From the NCBI GenBank assembly GCA_051954955.1, contig JBQCHF010000072.1:42145-106144 (forward strand): a stretch of 64,000 nt of DNA, written 5' to 3'. Below are positions 7,916-16,196 of the stretch, one piece after another. Under the pieces are notes generated by a model. That model searched no databases. It saw only the letters and a list, made by a program, of their open reading frames with translations, and was not told the DNA's origin. The DNA comes from JBQCHF01 sp051954955. GTDB lineage: Bacteria; Actinomycetota; Actinomycetes; Motilibacterales; Motilibacteraceae. The translations under genes were made by a program, and so were the position numbers. The first letter of the stretch is position 1; each line of letters opens with the position of its first letter.

Positions 7916-9111
7916 CGGGCTCCTCCGAGATGAACAGCAGGAACCCCCGCACCGGCCGGGCGCACCCCGGCCGCACCAGCAGGAACAGCACCGGCGACGC
8001 CGCTCAGCGAGCCGGCGGCGGCACGCGCGGCGGTCGCCCGCCGGGTCACCGCCTCGGCCACCTGGTCCAGCGGCAGCACCTCGTCGGCGAAGCCTGCCCG
8101 GGCGACGAACCCGGGCATCCCCCACACCACCGACGTCTCCTCGTCCTGGGCGAGCACCCGGCCCCCCTGGCCGAGCACGACCTCGCAGCCCTGCAGGCCG
8201 TCCTTGCCCATCCCGGTCAGCACCACGGCCAGCACGCCGCTCCCCCACACCGACGCGGCGGCGCGGAAGGTGACGTCCACGGCCGGCCGGCAGGAGTTCT
8301 CCGGCTCGGCGTCGGAGAGGGTGAGCACCACCTGGGTGCCCCGGCGCACCGGCACCAGGTGCGAACCGCCCGGCGCGATGTAGACGTGGCCGCGCCGGAC
8401 GACGTCGCCCTCGGCGGCCTCGACGACCGTGAGCGCGCACTGCGCGTCCAGCCGCTCGGCCAGCATCCGGGTGAACACCGGCGGCATGTGCTGCACCACG
8501 ACCACCGGCACCGGCAGCGAGGCCGGCAGCGCCGGCAGCACCTCGGCCAGCGCGTTCGGGCCACCGGTGGAGACACCGACCACCACCACGTCCACCGGGG
8601 ACGGGCGCCCGGAGGGGCGCAGCGCAGCAGGCGCGACGGGCGCGGCCACCGCGGGCTTCGGGGCCGACGGGCGCAGCCGGCGCTGGTTGCGCTGCCCCCA
8701 GGCACGCACGAGCGGCAGCAGGGTGTCGCGGACGACGCCCATCGCCTCCTCGCGGCTGCCGGTGTTGGAGGGCTTGGTGACGTAGTCGTTCGCGCCCTTG
8801 GCCAGCGCGTCCAGCGTGGCGGTCGCCCCGCGCTCGGTGAGGGTGCTGAACATGATGACCGGCAGGTCCGGCCAGCGACGCCGCAGCTGGTCCAGCGTGG
8901 CCAGGCCGTCCAGGCCGGGCATCTCCACGTCCAGCGTCACCACGTCCGGGTTCAGCTGCTCGATCCGCTGCAGCGCCTGGTGGCCGTCGGACGCCGTGCC
9001 GACCACCTCGACGTCGTCGGCGGCGTCCAGCACGCCTGCCACGAGCCGGCGGACGACGACGGTGTCGTCGACCACGAGGGCCCGGACGGGCGGCGTGGGC
9101 GCGAGAGCCAT
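7912..9111 (-). CDS. cheB: Protein-glutamate methylesterase/deamidase CheB
   Basis: CheB removes methyl groups from receptors after phosphorylation by CheA. The 399-residue protein has a receiver domain (~10-125, phospho-acceptor Asp61 in LDVEMPGLDG, Lys113), a Pro/Ala linker, and a methylesterase domain with the catalytic triad Ser181 (GVSTGGPNAL), His208 (VQHMPP) and Asp304 (TGMGKDG). The last ~50 residues are an Ala/Gly/Pro-rich tail. The ATG has GGAG about six bases upstream. It follows mcp after a 115-base gap holding a strong hairpin, so its expression may be tuned separately from cheA-cheW-mcp. Confidence 0.94.
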   Translation of the reverse strand: MALAPTPPVRALVVDDTVVVRRLVAGVLDAADDVEVVGTASDGHQALQRIEQLNPDVVTLDVEMPGLDGLATLDQLRRRWPDLPVIMFSTLTERGATATLDALAKGANDYVTKPSNTGSREEAMGVVRDTLLPLVRAWGQRNQRRLRPSAPKPAVAAPVAPAALRPSGRPSPVDVVVVGVSTGGPNALAEVLPALPASLPVPVVVVQHMPPVFTRMLAERLDAQCALTVVEAAEGDVVRRGHVYIAPGGSHLVPVRRGTQVVLTLSDAEPENSCRPAVDVTFRAAASVWGSGVLAVVLTGMGKDGLQGCEVVLGQGGRVLAQDEETSVVWGMPGFVARAGFADEVLPLDQVAEAVTRRATAARAAAGSLSGVAGAVPAGAAGVRPAGAGVPAVHLGGAR

Positions 9112-9160
9112 GGGAGCTCCAGACGAGGTGAGAAAGCGGGAAGGAAAAGGGGTTTCTTCG

Positions 9161-9201
9161 CCCGGCGGCGCCGACGACCGTGAAGGGGCGGCGCCGCCGG
9201 G
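9161..9201 (-). terminator. Intercistronic hairpin between mcp and cheB
   Basis: A perfect 13-bp GC stem (9161-9173 with 9189-9201) has a 15-base loop. On the minus strand it is followed by a pyrimidine-rich stretch containing CCCCTTTTCCTT. It could act as a partial terminator or processing site that sets the ratio of CheA/CheW/receptor to CheB/CheR/CheY. This is inference from structure and position. Confidence 0.6.
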
Positions 9202-9226
9202 GAAGCTCGACCGAAGTGTCGGCCGA

Positions 9227-11347
9227 TCAGATCCGGAAGTGACCGATCCGGGTCTGCAGCTCGGCCGCCATCGTGGCCAGCTCGCTGGCCGCGCGCTGGG
9301 TGTCCTCGGCGCCGCGGCTGGTCGACTGCGCGGTCTCGGCCACGACGACGACTCCGGCGGAGATCTCGTTGCTGCCGGTGGCTGCCTCGGTCACGTTGCG
9401 GGCGATCTCGTTGGTGGTGGCGGTCTGCTCCTCCACCGCACCGGCGATGGTGGTCTGGATGCCCGAGATCTGGTCGATGATCGAGGAGATCTCGCCGATG
9501 GCGTCGACGGCACCGCGGGTGTCGCCCTGGATCGCCTCGATCTTCTGCGAGATGTCCTCGGTGGCCTTGGCGGTCTCCTTGGCCAGCTCCTTGACCTCGT
9601 TGGCGACCACGGCGAAGCCCTTGCCGGCCTCACCGGCGCGCGCGGCCTCGATGGTGGCGTTGAGGGCGAGCAGGTTGGTCTGCTGGGCGATCGAGGTGAT
9701 CACCTTGATGACCTTGCCGATCTCGGCCGAGGACTCACCCAGGCTGCCCACCGTGGTGGTGGCGTTGCCGGCCACCTGCACCGCGGTGGAGGCGACGGAC
9801 GCGGCGTCCTGCGCGTTCTTGGCGATCTCGCGGATGCTCGCGGTCATCTCCTCGGCGGCCGAGGCCACGGTCTGGATGTTCGCGCTCACCTGCTCCGCCG
9901 CCGCCGACGACGACGTCGCCCGCTCCAGCGTCTGCCCGGCGTTCACGCCCATCTGCTGGCTCACCGCGGCCAGCTCCTCGCTGGCCGCGGCCAGCGACTG
10001 CGCGGTCTGGCCGAGCTCGCCCACCGTCTCGCGCAGGCTGGCGAAGAACACCGTGAGGCCCTCGCCCAGCTGCCCGACGGCGTCGGCGCCGGAGACGCCC
10101 ACCTCGCGGGTCAGGTCGCCGTCGGCGGCCGCACGCACCACGTCGAGGATCTGGTCGACCTTGCCGCGCAGCTCCGCGGCCGCCTCGGCCTCGGCCTGCG
10201 CCTTGGCCAGCCGCTCCAGCGTCTGGCCGACCAGGCGGCCGACGTTGCGCAGCGCGTCCAAGCGGCCCTCGCTCGGCTGCAGCCGCTCCAGGGCGAAGAA
10301 GTCCATGGTGCCGACGACCTGGCCGTCCATGAGGATCGGGAACGCGATCCCGCTCTTCACGCCCACCTTCAGCGCGATGGGGGCCCGCACGCAGTCGGTG
10401 ATCTCGGCCAGGTCCGGGGTGAAGAACAGGTCCCGGTTGCGCCACGCGCGGCCGGACAGGCCCACGCCCTCCTTGAAGGACGCGGTGAGGGTGACCCGGC
10501 GGAACTCCTCGCCGGCGTCGCCGGACTCCACCTGGTAGTGCAGGGCCAGGTCGGCCGGGTCGACGGTCCAGTAGGAGCCGTAGACCCACCCGAAGGCGTC
10601 GCGCACCGTGTCCAGAGCGATCTGGGCGGCCTGCTCCCGCGAGGTGGCCGACGAGAGGGCGCTGAGCACCCGATTCACCGCGGCGGTGTCCGCCGCGGCC
10701 TCGGCCTGGTGCTCGGCGTCCAGCAGCCGCTCGAAGGTCTGGCCGACCAGCTTGCCGACGTTGCGCAGCGCCTCCAGCCGGTTCTCGCTCGGCTCCAGCC
10801 GCTGCAGGGCGAAGAAGTCCATCGTGCCGACGACCTCGCCGTGCACGAGGATCGGGAAGCAGACGCCGGACTTCACGCCCACCTTGAGCGCGATCGGGGC
10901 CCGCACGCAGTCGGTGATCTCGGCCAGGTCCGGGGTGAAGACCAGGTCGTGGTTCTTCCACGCCCGCCCGGACAGGCCCACGCCCTCGCGGAACGAGGCG
11001 GAGAGGGTGACCTGCCGGAACTCCTCGCCGGCGTCGCCGGACTCCACGACGTAGTGCAGCGCGTTGTCGGCCTGCTCGACCTTCCAGTAGGAGCCGTAGG
11101 CCCAGCCGAAGGCGTCGCGGACGGTGTCCAGCGCGATCTGCGCGGCTTGAGCGGAGCTGGTGGCCTTGGTGAGCGCACCGACCACGCGGGCCAGCGCTGC
11201 GGAGTCGGCGACGGCGTCCGCAGCCACCTGCTGCAGACGCAACCGCTCGGCGCCGTCGTCGGGCACCGACGCGGCGGGGACGTCGGCGGGCTTGCGGCGG
11301 GGTCGCGGGGCGCTCTTGGCGGCGGGGGTCTCGGGGGCGATGGTCAC
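9227..11347 (-). CDS. Cytosolic methyl-accepting chemotaxis protein with tandem GAF domains
   Basis: The 706-residue receptor has no membrane segment or signal peptide. Residues ~50-210 and ~220-380 are two closely similar GAF-type domains, both containing SGDAGEEFR, EGVGLSGRAW and EITDCVRAPIALKVGVKSG. A short linker/HAMP-like stretch follows (~385-430), then the signalling domain with the conserved tip (QQTNLLALNATIEAARAG). The GTG start at 11347 overlaps the cheW stop (GTGA). Lacking membrane anchors, it should sense a cytoplasmic cue. The conserved Cys in each EITDC motif might bind a ligand or cofactor, which is speculative. The repeat is strong at DNA level too, suggesting a recent internal duplication. 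Confidence 0.92.
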   Translation of the reverse strand: MTIAPETPAAKSAPRPRRKPADVPAASVPDDGAERLRLQQVAADAVADSAALARVVGALTKATSSAQAAQIALDTVRDAFGWAYGSYWKVEQADNALHYVVESGDAGEEFRQVTLSASFREGVGLSGRAWKNHDLVFTPDLAEITDCVRAPIALKVGVKSGVCFPILVHGEVVGTMDFFALQRLEPSENRLEALRNVGKLVGQTFERLLDAEHQAEAAADTAAVNRVLSALSSATSREQAAQIALDTVRDAFGWVYGSYWTVDPADLALHYQVESGDAGEEFRRVTLTASFKEGVGLSGRAWRNRDLFFTPDLAEITDCVRAPIALKVGVKSGIAFPILMDGQVVGTMDFFALERLQPSEGRLDALRNVGRLVGQTLERLAKAQAEAEAAAELRGKVDQILDVVRAAADGDLTREVGVSGADAVGQLGEGLTVFFASLRETVGELGQTAQSLAAASEELAAVSQQMGVNAGQTLERATSSSAAAEQVSANIQTVASAAEEMTASIREIAKNAQDAASVASTAVQVAGNATTTVGSLGESSAEIGKVIKVITSIAQQTNLLALNATIEAARAGEAGKGFAVVANEVKELAKETAKATEDISQKIEAIQGDTRGAVDAIGEISSIIDQISGIQTTIAGAVEEQTATTNEIARNVTEAATGSNEISAGVVVVAETAQSTSRGAEDTQRAASELATMAAELQTRIGHFRI

Positions 11348-11826
11348 GACAGGGCTCCTTCAGGGGTGCGCTCGGGCGAGCGCGAGGGGTCGACGGCGAC
11401 AGCGCGGGCGGTGTCCAGCACGAGCAGGAGCCGTCCGGGGAGCTTGTAGGTGGCCGCGAGCAGCTCGCGGGCCGGGCCACGCAGGGTGGGCGGGACGTCC
11501 TCGCGGTCGGCGGGGTCGGCCTCCACCACGTCGCCGATCTCGTCGACGAGCAGGCTCACCGGCTCCTCGCCGCTGCGCACGACGACGTTCATCGGCAGGT
11601 CGTCGCGGGCGGGGAGCCCGAGGCGACGGCGCAGGTCGATCGCGGTGACGATCTGCCCGCGCAGGTTGATCAGCCCGCGCACCACCGACGGGGCGAGCGG
11701 CACCTCGGTCATCTCCTGGTAGCGGATGACCTCCTGGACCTCCATCACGTCGACGCCGAAGTAGAGGTCGTCGACCCAGAAGGTGCAGTACTGGCCGCTG
11801 GGCTGGGAGCTGTTGCTAGGCGGCAC
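11344..11826 (-). CDS. cheW: Chemotaxis adaptor CheW
   Basis: CheW couples receptors to CheA. The 160-residue product shows the SH3-like CheW fold features YCTFWVDDLYFGVDVMEVQEV, VRGLINLRGQIVTAIDLRRRLG and SLLVDEIGDVVEAD. I chose GTG 11826, inside the last codons of cheA and eleven bases before the cheA stop ends, because AGGAGG lies eight bases upstream; a longer frame reading back into cheA is a shadow. The stop overlaps the mcp start. The gene therefore sits in the CheA-CheW-receptor core of the operon. Confidence 0.93.
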   Translation of the reverse strand: MPPSNSSQPSGQYCTFWVDDLYFGVDVMEVQEVIRYQEMTEVPLAPSVVRGLINLRGQIVTAIDLRRRLGLPARDDLPMNVVVRSGEEPVSLLVDEIGDVVEADPADREDVPPTLRGPARELLAATYKLPGRLLLVLDTARAVAVDPSRSPERTPEGALS

Positions 11827-14341
11827 CGGCCACCTCCTGGTCCTCGCTGGAGCTGTGGCTGGTGGGCGCGGCGGCTGCCGTGGCCCGGGGGGTGGAGCGG
11901 GGGCGCACCGCCGCGGTGACGGCGTCGACGTCGAGCAGGTCGGTGACCCGGCCCTGCACCACGGCCGAACCGAGCACCCCGGCCGCGCGGCCGACGTCGG
12001 AGAGCACCAGGTGCTCCTCGGCGATGTCGAGGATTTCCTCGACGACCAGGCCGACGGCGTCCGCGCCCGTGCCGTGCACGACGACCGGCAGCAGCCGGTT
12101 GACGTCAGCCTCATCCGACGAGCTGTAGGACTGGTTGCCGAGCGCGCGGGACAGGTGCACCAGCGGGAGCAGGCTGCCGCGGTACTGCACGACCTCCCGC
12201 CCGCCGGCGCGCTCGATGTCCTGGGCCGGCACCTCCTCCAGCCGGGAGACCGAGGACAGCGGCACGGCCAGCCGGCTGCCGCCGGCGGCGACGACCAGCA
12301 GCGTGGTCAGCTCGTCGTCCAGCGCCGCGTCGTCGGCGAGGGCGCTGGAGCCGGAACCGGCGGCCGAGCGCAGCGCGTGCGACTCGGCGGCCAGGCCCAT
12401 CACGTCCAGGATCAGCGCGACCTTGCCGTCGCCCATGATCGTGGCGCCGGCGAACACCGACAGGTGCTTGAGCTGGCGGCCCAGCGGCTTGACCACGATC
12501 TCCTGGGTGTCGCTCACCTCGTCCACCACCAGCCCGAACGGGGCGTCGCCGGCCTGCAGCACGACCACGTTCACCGCGCGGTCCTCGCCGGCGCCCGACT
12601 CCTCCGACGAGGCGTCGGAGACCGTCTTGGGGCGGCCGAGGACGTCGCCGAGGTGCACCAGCGGGAGCAGCTGGCCGCGCAGCCGGAACACCGGCGCCCC
12701 GGCCACATGCTCGATGCCGGTGCGGGCCGCCTCGCCCTCCAGGCGCACCAGCTCGAGCAGGCTGGCCTGCGGGATGGCGTAGCGGTCGCCCCCCTGGCCC
12801 ACCACGAGCGCGGGGATGATCGCCAGCGTGAGCGGGATCTTCACCCGCACCGTGGTGCCCTGCCCGACGGCGCTGGACAGGTCGACCGTGCCACCGATCT
12901 TCTCGATGTTGGTCCGCACGACGTCCATGCCGACGCCGCGGCCGGACACGTTGGTCACCGCGGCGGCGGTGGAGAAGCCGGGCTGGAAGATGAGGTCGAG
13001 CACGTCGCGCTGGCTCATCCGGGCCAGCTGCTCCGGGCCGACCAGGCCGCGCTCGACCGCCTTGGCGCCGACCTTGGCCGGGTCGATGCCGCCGCCGTCG
13101 TCGGAGACCTCCACGACCACCTGGCCACCCTCGTGGAACGAGCGCAGCGTCAGGGTGCCCTGCGCGGGCTTGCCCTTGGCCACCCGCTCGGCGGGGGTCT
13201 CGATGCCGTGGTCGACGCTGTTGCGCACCAGGTGGGTCAGCGGGTCCTTGACCGCCTCGAGCAGGGTCTTGTCCAGCTCGGTCTCGCGGCCCTCCATCAC
13301 CAGGCGGACCTGCTTGCCGCACTGGTGGCCGAGGTCGCGCACGACCCGCGGCATCTTCTGCCAGATGTGGTCGATCGGCTGCATGCGCGTCTTCATGACG
13401 CCCTCCTGCAGCTCGCTCGCGATCAGGTTGAGACGCTGCGAGGCGCGCACCAGGTCCACCTGGGTGGCCAGCATGCTGGTGTGCTGCAGGATCTGGTTGC
13501 GGGTGAGCACCAGCTCCCCGACCAGCCGCATGAGGGCGTCGAGCAGGTCCACGTCCACGCGAATGGTGGAGTCGGCCACGCTGCGCCGGGTCTGCTGCTC
13601 GGCCTGCTGGGTGAGCGCGGCCTCGACCTCGGCCGGCTCGGCGGTGCCCGCCTCCACCAGCAGCTCGCCGATCGGACGCTCGTCGCCGCGCAGCTGCTCG
13701 GCCACGGCCTCGGCCACGGCCTCCGGCGTCGCCGCCCCGCTCTCCACGAGGATCTCGCCGAGCCGGGCCGGCTGCTCCGGCACCGGGTGGGCGACGACCT
13801 CCGCCTCGGGTGCCGCCTCCTGCACCGGGGGCACGACCGCGAGCGGGACCACCGGCGCAACCGGCTCGGCGACGTCGACGTCGACGACGTCGACGTCGCT
13901 GGTCGCGGTGGCGTCCACGCAGGCGTCTGCGTCCTCGTCCTCTGCCGGCGCCGGCTGGTCCTCGAGCACCGCGCTGATGGCGGCGACGACGTCCTCGATG
14001 GCCGCGTCGCCCTCTCCGCCGGTCTGCTCGATGACGGCCAGCAGCCCGCGGACGGTGTCGACCATCCGCAGCAGGACGTCGGTGCGGATGGGGGTCAGCT
14101 CCAGCGCGCCGTCGCGCAGCTTGGACAGCAGGTTCTCGCCCACGTGGGTGACCGCCTCGAGCTTGCCGAAGGCGAGGAACCCGCTGGTGCCCTTGATCGT
14201 GTGGATCGTGCGGAAGATGCTGGACAGCCGCTCGCGCGAGCCGGGGTCCTGCTCGAGCGCGACGAGGTCGCGGTCGAGCTGGTCCAGGTTCTCGTGGCTC
14301 TCCACGAGGAACTCCTGGACGATCTCGTCCATCTCGTCCAC
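11816..14341 (-). CDS. cheA: Chemotaxis histidine kinase CheA with two C-terminal CheW-like domains
   Basis: CheA autophosphorylates and passes phosphate to CheY and CheB. The 841-residue protein has an Hpt domain (~1-110, phospho-His47 in RTIHTIKGTSGF), an acidic/Pro/Ala linker, then two short repeats (RLGEILVESGAATPEAVAEA and PIGELLVEAGTAEPAEVEAA, ~190-255) like those of MshEN/type-II secretion ATPase N-termini. The dimerisation and ATPase domains follow (HLVRNSVDHGIE; DDGGGID; GRGVGMDVV). Two CheW-like domains end the protein (~515-650 and ~690-815). I see no typical P2 CheY-binding domain; the LGEIL repeats occupy its place. It is the first gene of the che operon, its upstream side facing bldC. 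Confidence 0.94.
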   Translation of the reverse strand: MDEMDEIVQEFLVESHENLDQLDRDLVALEQDPGSRERLSSIFRTIHTIKGTSGFLAFGKLEAVTHVGENLLSKLRDGALELTPIRTDVLLRMVDTVRGLLAVIEQTGGEGDAAIEDVVAAISAVLEDQPAPAEDEDADACVDATATSDVDVVDVDVAEPVAPVVPLAVVPPVQEAAPEAEVVAHPVPEQPARLGEILVESGAATPEAVAEAVAEQLRGDERPIGELLVEAGTAEPAEVEAALTQQAEQQTRRSVADSTIRVDVDLLDALMRLVGELVLTRNQILQHTSMLATQVDLVRASQRLNLIASELQEGVMKTRMQPIDHIWQKMPRVVRDLGHQCGKQVRLVMEGRETELDKTLLEAVKDPLTHLVRNSVDHGIETPAERVAKGKPAQGTLTLRSFHEGGQVVVEVSDDGGGIDPAKVGAKAVERGLVGPEQLARMSQRDVLDLIFQPGFSTAAAVTNVSGRGVGMDVVRTNIEKIGGTVDLSSAVGQGTTVRVKIPLTLAIIPALVVGQGGDRYAIPQASLLELVRLEGEAARTGIEHVAGAPVFRLRGQLLPLVHLGDVLGRPKTVSDASSEESGAGEDRAVNVVVLQAGDAPFGLVVDEVSDTQEIVVKPLGRQLKHLSVFAGATIMGDGKVALILDVMGLAAESHALRSAAGSGSSALADDAALDDELTTLLVVAAGGSRLAVPLSSVSRLEEVPAQDIERAGGREVVQYRGSLLPLVHLSRALGNQSYSSSDEADVNRLLPVVVHGTGADAVGLVVEEILDIAEEHLVLSDVGRAAGVLGSAVVQGRVTDLLDVDAVTAAVRPRSTPRATAAAAPTSHSSSEDQEVAGAA

Positions 14342-14517
14342 GTCGCACCCTCCCTGGCGCTCCGCGCGGCACTACCTCAGGTCCGCTGCGACCGCAACAT
14401 CGACGCACTGCGAGAGCACTTGAGCGGCCGAAGGTCCCTGGTCATGTCTGCGTCGCAGGAGTTGGGGGGTGCTCCTGGGACAGGCCGGGCGCTCTGCCCG
14501 GGAGGGCCGCAAACACG

Positions 14518-14554
14518 CGAAGGCGCCGCACCCGGGACGGGTGCGGCGCCTTCG
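14518..14554. terminator. Strong hairpin terminator downstream of bldC
   Basis: A perfect 17-bp stem (14518-14534 with 14538-14554) encloses a 3-base loop. It lies between bldC and the start of the che operon, both on the minus strand. Read in that direction the stem is followed by CGTGTTTGCG. It should stop bldC transcripts before they enter cheA; the cheA promoter would then lie in 14342-14517. Confidence 0.85.
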
Positions 14555-14637
14555 TCGTCTGTGCGCTGACAGCGCTGGTGCGGAGGGTCGAGCAGAGGTG
14601 GCCCGGTCCGGGCCCGTCCGCTCGCCGGACGCTGGCG

Positions 14638-14844
14638 TCAGCCGGCGTCGCGCTGCTGCGGGATCCCCGCGAGCAGGGCGCGGACCTCGGTCTCGCGGTA
14701 GCGGCGGTGGCCGCCCAGTGTCCGGATCGAGGTCAGCTTGCCGGCCTTGGCCCAGCGCGTGACGGTCTTGGGGTCTACCCGGAACATCGAGGCGACCTCA
14801 GCCGGCGTGAGCAGCGGCTCGGTGTCAGGGGTGCGCGAGCTCAT
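14638..14844 (-). CDS. bldC: BldC, MerR-like developmental regulator
   Basis: BldC is a tiny MerR-family DNA-binding protein that in Streptomyces spreads cooperatively along promoters and delays sporulation. The product is 68 residues, the length of Streptomyces BldC, and matches its core: LLTPAEVASMFRVDPKTVTRWAKAGKL followed by IRTLGGHRRYRETEV, the helix-turn-helix and wing. AAGGAGG lies seven bases before the ATG. Nearby genes (valine dehydrogenase, DUF3073, purM, purF) are also its neighbours in Streptomyces, so the locus is old. In a non-sporulating relative its targets are unknown. Confidence 0.93.
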   Translation of the reverse strand: MSSRTPDTEPLLTPAEVASMFRVDPKTVTRWAKAGKLTSIRTLGGHRRYRETEVRALLAGIPQQRDAG

Positions 14845-15202
14845 GGATGGGCCTCCTTGGCATGAACCGACCAACTCAGGTCGGCTCCCTGCCCCCATGG
14901 TGGCCGTTGACGCGATTGTCCGGAATGGCACGACGGGACCATTCCTCGGGTGGTCGGACCGGGCTAGTCGCCACGGACCAGGTCCCGGGGGTCCTAGTGC
15001 ACGCACACCAGACGGGTCGGGACCCACGGCGCAGGAGGCCGCATGCCGGAGGAGAGCGGCGCCGACGGCGCACGGGGCGGACGTGCGGGCCGGGTGCCAG
15101 GGAGGGGACGGGACGGGGGAGCCACCGGGAGGAACTGTCCCGGGAACGGGACCCCAGGCCGTCACCCGGATGGGCGAACCCGCTGCAGACGGGGGGACGG
15201 CC
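14845..15202 (-). promoter_or_regulatory. bldC leader and upstream gap, no gene seen
   Basis: The 358 bases contain no convincing coding frame. A small inverted repeat, CCGACC-AACTCA-GGTCGG (14867-14884), lies about 23 bases upstream of bldC and could be a leader structure or binding site. The rest is GC-rich with no repeat or terminator I can support. The bldC promoter must lie here. Confidence 0.4.
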
Positions 15203-16054
15203 TCAGCTGGCCGAGGCCAGCGCCTCGAGCGGACGCCAGCGCTCCAGCAGCTGCTCGTAGGCGCCCAGCGCCCCGGCCTCATCGCCGGCGGAGAGCGCCG
15301 CCAGCCCCCGGGCGACCTCGGCGGCGGAGCGGTCCTGCACCAGCGCCTCGTCGGGCAGGAGGTCCACCAGCCCGGCGTAGTCGAGCTCCACGACCGCGCG
15401 CGGGTGGAACTCCTCCAGCCAGCGCGCGAGGTCCTCGACCTCGATCGCGAGGTCGCTGCCCGGCAGGGCACCGCGCACCGCGCGCAGGGCGTGCGCGGCC
15501 CGGCGGCGGGCAGCGGACATCGGCGTGCGGTAGGAGAGGCGCCGGGCGTCGCCCAGCAGAAGCTCGCGCTCGGCGTCCTCCACCAGCACGAACCAGGTGA
15601 CCGGCACGTGCCATGCGGCGTCGCGGACGTGCACGGGGGCCAGCCGGGGCGGGCCCACCTGCGCCCGCAGGGCGGGCGGGACGGCCGCGGCCAGCAGCGG
15701 CGCGGGCAGCTCCTCCTGGGCGCGGGCCAGGGCATGGGTGACCCGCAGCTCGAGGTCCCAGGGGCAGACGCAGGTGATGCCGTCGACGTCGAGGACGTAG
15801 GCGCCGCGCTCGCCGTCGTCCTCGGGCAGGCGAGGAGGGGTGGCCAGCACCGCCGTGAACGCGACCCGGCGCTCGGCCACGTCCACGCCGAGGTGGTCCT
15901 TCCGGGCCCGGCCGGCCCGCGCGGCCCAGCGGCTGCGCTCGGGCTCCTCCCAGGCGGCCAGCGGCTCGTAGACCCGCAGCTGGGCGACGGCCGGCAGGCC
16001 CCGCACCGGCACGCGTCGCTGCTCGCCCTCGCCGCGCCCCTGGGTGCCTGCCAC
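15203..16054 (-). CDS. Conserved actinobacterial protein of unknown function
   Basis: I do not recognise a named family with confidence. The 283-residue product is soluble, with no signal peptide or membrane segment. It begins with a PVRGLPAVAQLRVYEPL-type segment, has a DHLGVDVAERRVAF stretch and a tryptophan-bearing WHVPVTWFVLVEDAER core, and ends in an acidic helical region. Homologues commonly sit beside bldC in actinobacteria (from memory of that neighbourhood). The GTG start has a weak ribosome site. It is transcribed divergently from the dehydrogenase gene 140 bases away. Confidence 0.6.
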   Translation of the reverse strand: MAGTQGRGEGEQRRVPVRGLPAVAQLRVYEPLAAWEEPERSRWAARAGRARKDHLGVDVAERRVAFTAVLATPPRLPEDDGERGAYVLDVDGITCVCPWDLELRVTHALARAQEELPAPLLAAAVPPALRAQVGPPRLAPVHVRDAAWHVPVTWFVLVEDAERELLLGDARRLSYRTPMSAARRRAAHALRAVRGALPGSDLAIEVEDLARWLEEFHPRAVVELDYAGLVDLLPDEALVQDRSAAEVARGLAALSAGDEAGALGAYEQLLERWRPLEALASAS

Positions 16055-16196
16055 GCACCCATCGTGGCACGCGGCCCGGCGGCGGCGCCCTGCCCGGCCA
16101 CCGCTGCACGATGCGCCGGCCCCTGTCTAGGCTTCCCTCGTCAACGACGACACCCGCCGCCACAACCCGGCGGCCCCTTCGAGCGGAGTCACCACC

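Noticed and set aside
8798..11449. 883-codon open frame opposite the chemoreceptor gene
   Set aside because: Composition is that of a reversed coding strand (His/Gly/Arg/Leu-rich, low complexity) with no domain, and the opposite strand encodes a clear receptor.
13870..13900. GACGTC microsatellite as a regulatory array
   Set aside because: It is in frame inside the acidic linker of cheA, encoding alternating Asp and Val, and needs no other explanation.
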